6,651 bases of DNA. It comes from Actinomycetes bacterium. GTDB taxonomy: Bacteria > Actinomycetota > Actinomycetes > Prado026. The DNA is taken from contig JALOLN010000109.1 of the NCBI GenBank assembly GCA_025455945.1, forward strand, positions 1 to 6,651, in the 5' to 3' direction. The notes below the pieces were generated by a model. It was not told where the DNA came from and did no database searches. It was given only the letters and a program-made list of their open reading frames with translations. A program made the position numbers and the translations under genes. Of this stretch, positions 5,691-6,651 are shown one piece after another (position 1 is the first letter of the stretch; each line of letters starts with the position of its first letter).

Positions 5691-5908
5691 TGGTCCGCCC
5701 CACCCGCGTCACCAACCGCATCCGCGCCCTGCGCTTCGCCGCCGGCGAGATGACCCAGGCCGAGCTCGCCGACCGGGTCGGCACGACCCGCCAGACCATC
5801 ATCGCGATCGAGCAGGGCAAGTACTCCCCGTCGCTCGAGGTGGCGTTCCGGATCGCCCGTGCGCTCGGCGTCCCCCTCGACGCGGTCTTCCAGTACCCCG
5901 AGCCGTGA
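5690..5908 (+). CDS. XRE-family HTH transcriptional regulator, 72 aa
   Basis: This is a complete one-domain regulator. After a short basic lead come NRIRALRFAAGEMTQAELAD (residues 9-28) and the recognition region VGTTRQTIIAIEQGKYSPSL (30-49), then AFRIARALGVPLDAVF (52-67). This is the small lambda-Cro/C1-type fold of the YozG-like group of XRE proteins, which bind palindromic DNA as dimers. No sensor or oligomerisation domain is attached, so any signal must come from a partner. The membrane protein is the obvious candidate because the genes overlap by one base (TGATG). The start ATG at 5690 is chosen from the coupling and because the domain begins directly after it; the frame is open further upstream but there it only shadows the membrane gene. 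By inference it represses its own promoter through the two operators at 5147-5213. Confidence 0.93.
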   Translation: MVRPTRVTNRIRALRFAAGEMTQAELADRVGTTRQTIIAIEQGKYSPSLEVAFRIARALGVPLDAVFQYPEP

Positions 5909-5924
5909 ATCGAACGGAGCACCC

Positions 5925-6651
5925 ATGTCCACCCACCGCGTCCTGATCCTCGGCGCCACGGGGCGTACCGGCGGCCGCGTCGCCACCCAGCTGCTCGAGC
6001 GCGGGATCGCGGTCCGCGCGATCGTCCGCTCGGCCGACCGGCTGCCCCCCGGCATCACCGGGAACCCGCTGCTCGAGGTGGTCCAGGCCGACCTGCTCGC
6101 CATGCCGATGGAGCAGCTCGTCGGCCACCTCGAGGGCTGCGACACGGTCGTCTCGTGCCTGGGGCACACCATCAGCGCCCGCGGCCTCTTCGGGGCGCCG
6201 CACCTGCTGGTCGAGCGCTCGATCCGCCGGGTGCACGAGGCGGTCGAGGTCCACCGGCCCGCAGCGCCCATGCGCCTGATCCTGATGAGCAGCGTCTCGG
6301 TCAACCTCCCCGATCGGGCAGACACGCGGCGCGGCGCCGGCGAGCGCGCGTACCTGGGCGCGCTGCGGGCCGTCCTGCCGCCGGCCCGCGACAACCAGCG
6401 GGCTGCGGACTTCCTCTCCCACGAGGTCGGCCCGACCGACCCGCACCTGCAGTGGGTGGCCGTCCGCCCGGACACGCTCGAGGACGGCGACGTCGGCGGG
6501 TACGCGCTGCACGAGACGCTCGTGGCCAGCGTCTTCCGGCCCGATCACACGCGTATGGCGAACGTCGCCCACTTCATGTGCGAGCTCGCGACCGACGACG
6601 CGGCGTGGCAGCGCTGGCGTGGCCGGATGCCGGTGATCGTCGACGTCGCCC
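5925..6651 (+). CDS. NAD(P)-binding Rossmann-fold oxidoreductase, atypical SDR/NmrA-like (3' end outside window)
   Basis: The frame is open for 242 codons to the window edge with no stop. It starts at ATG 5925, with GGAG (5916-5919) 5 nt upstream. The N-terminus RVLILGATGRTGGRVATQLL (residues 5-24) has the dinucleotide-binding GATGRTGG (10-17). It is followed by a basic strand end, VRAIVRSADRL (30-40), and by ADLLAMPMEQLVGHLEGCDTVVSCLG (55-80), the usual second half of a Rossmann domain in atypical short-chain dehydrogenases. A strand ending in MSSVSV (121-126) occupies the position of the SDR serine. No YxxxK catalytic motif is visible; the protein so far has no lysine at all. It may therefore be a redox sensor, a flavin-reductase-like enzyme or an epimerase-fold protein. 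It lies 16 nt after the XRE stop, so it is probably in the same operon. The substrate is unknown. Confidence 0.85.
   Translation, partial: MSTHRVLILGATGRTGGRVATQLLERGIAVRAIVRSADRLPPGITGNPLLEVVQADLLAMPMEQLVGHLEGCDTVVSCLGHTISARGLFGAPHLLVERSIRRVHEAVEVHRPAAPMRLILMSSVSVNLPDRADTRRGAGERAYLGALRAVLPPARDNQRAADFLSHEVGPTDPHLQWVAVRPDTLEDGDVGGYALHETLVASVFRPDHTRMANVAHFMCELATDDAAWQRWRGRMPVIVDVA

Noticed and set aside
5672..6572. Two long minus-strand frames opposite the XRE and oxidoreductase genes
   Set aside because: Both are shadows of genes with clear HTH and Rossmann motifs and good ribosome binding sites on the plus strand.
1..6651. Search for tRNA genes, CRISPR repeats, insertion sequence ends, integrase genes or phage genes
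   Set aside because: No cloverleaf with a TTCGA-type T-arm, no regularly spaced repeats, and no transposase or integrase motifs were found in any frame read.

Overview
The window is about 70% G+C or higher by eye, with strong G/C third-position codon use and very few lysine codons. It carries a cold-shock leader and a GC-rich terminator hairpin without a U-tract. Together these suggest a high-GC actinobacterium; I cannot place it more closely. No rRNA, tRNA, transposase, integrase or CRISPR array is visible, and the content looks like ordinary chromosomal sequence.

Layout. (1) Positions 1-654, plus strand: the C-terminal part of an acyltransferase-3 family membrane protein that begins before the window. 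(2) Positions 724-2429, minus strand: a NYN-domain (PIN-like) putative nuclease and, upstream of it on the same strand, a hormone-sensitive-lipase-type esterase. The two are 77 nt apart and may be co-transcribed, converging on the acyltransferase. (3) Positions 2490-2901, plus strand: a small cold-shock protein with its own extended -10 promoter, a structured leader of about 145 nt, and a strong 15-bp terminator. (4) Positions 3067-5085, plus strand: a secreted, lipid-anchored GH13 alpha-amylase-type enzyme. It has an extra small N-terminal domain and the region-V motif MPDLN typical of subfamily GH13_36. (5) Positions 5147-6651, plus strand: a tight cluster of a four-helix membrane protein, a 72-aa XRE-type repressor overlapping it by one base, and, 16 nt further on, an NAD(P)-binding Rossmann oxidoreductase that runs off the window.

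The most interesting signals are regulatory. In front of the membrane protein/XRE pair are two near-identical palindromic operators (ATGTCAA-N6-TTGACAT). One contains the -35 box and the other covers the predicted transcription start, which looks like a textbook autorepression switch. In front of the cold-shock gene are two strong hairpins. The second has a left arm that can pair with either of two downstream copies of the same complement, so it could act as a temperature-responsive RNA switch. These are readings of the sequence; no search or folding program was run.
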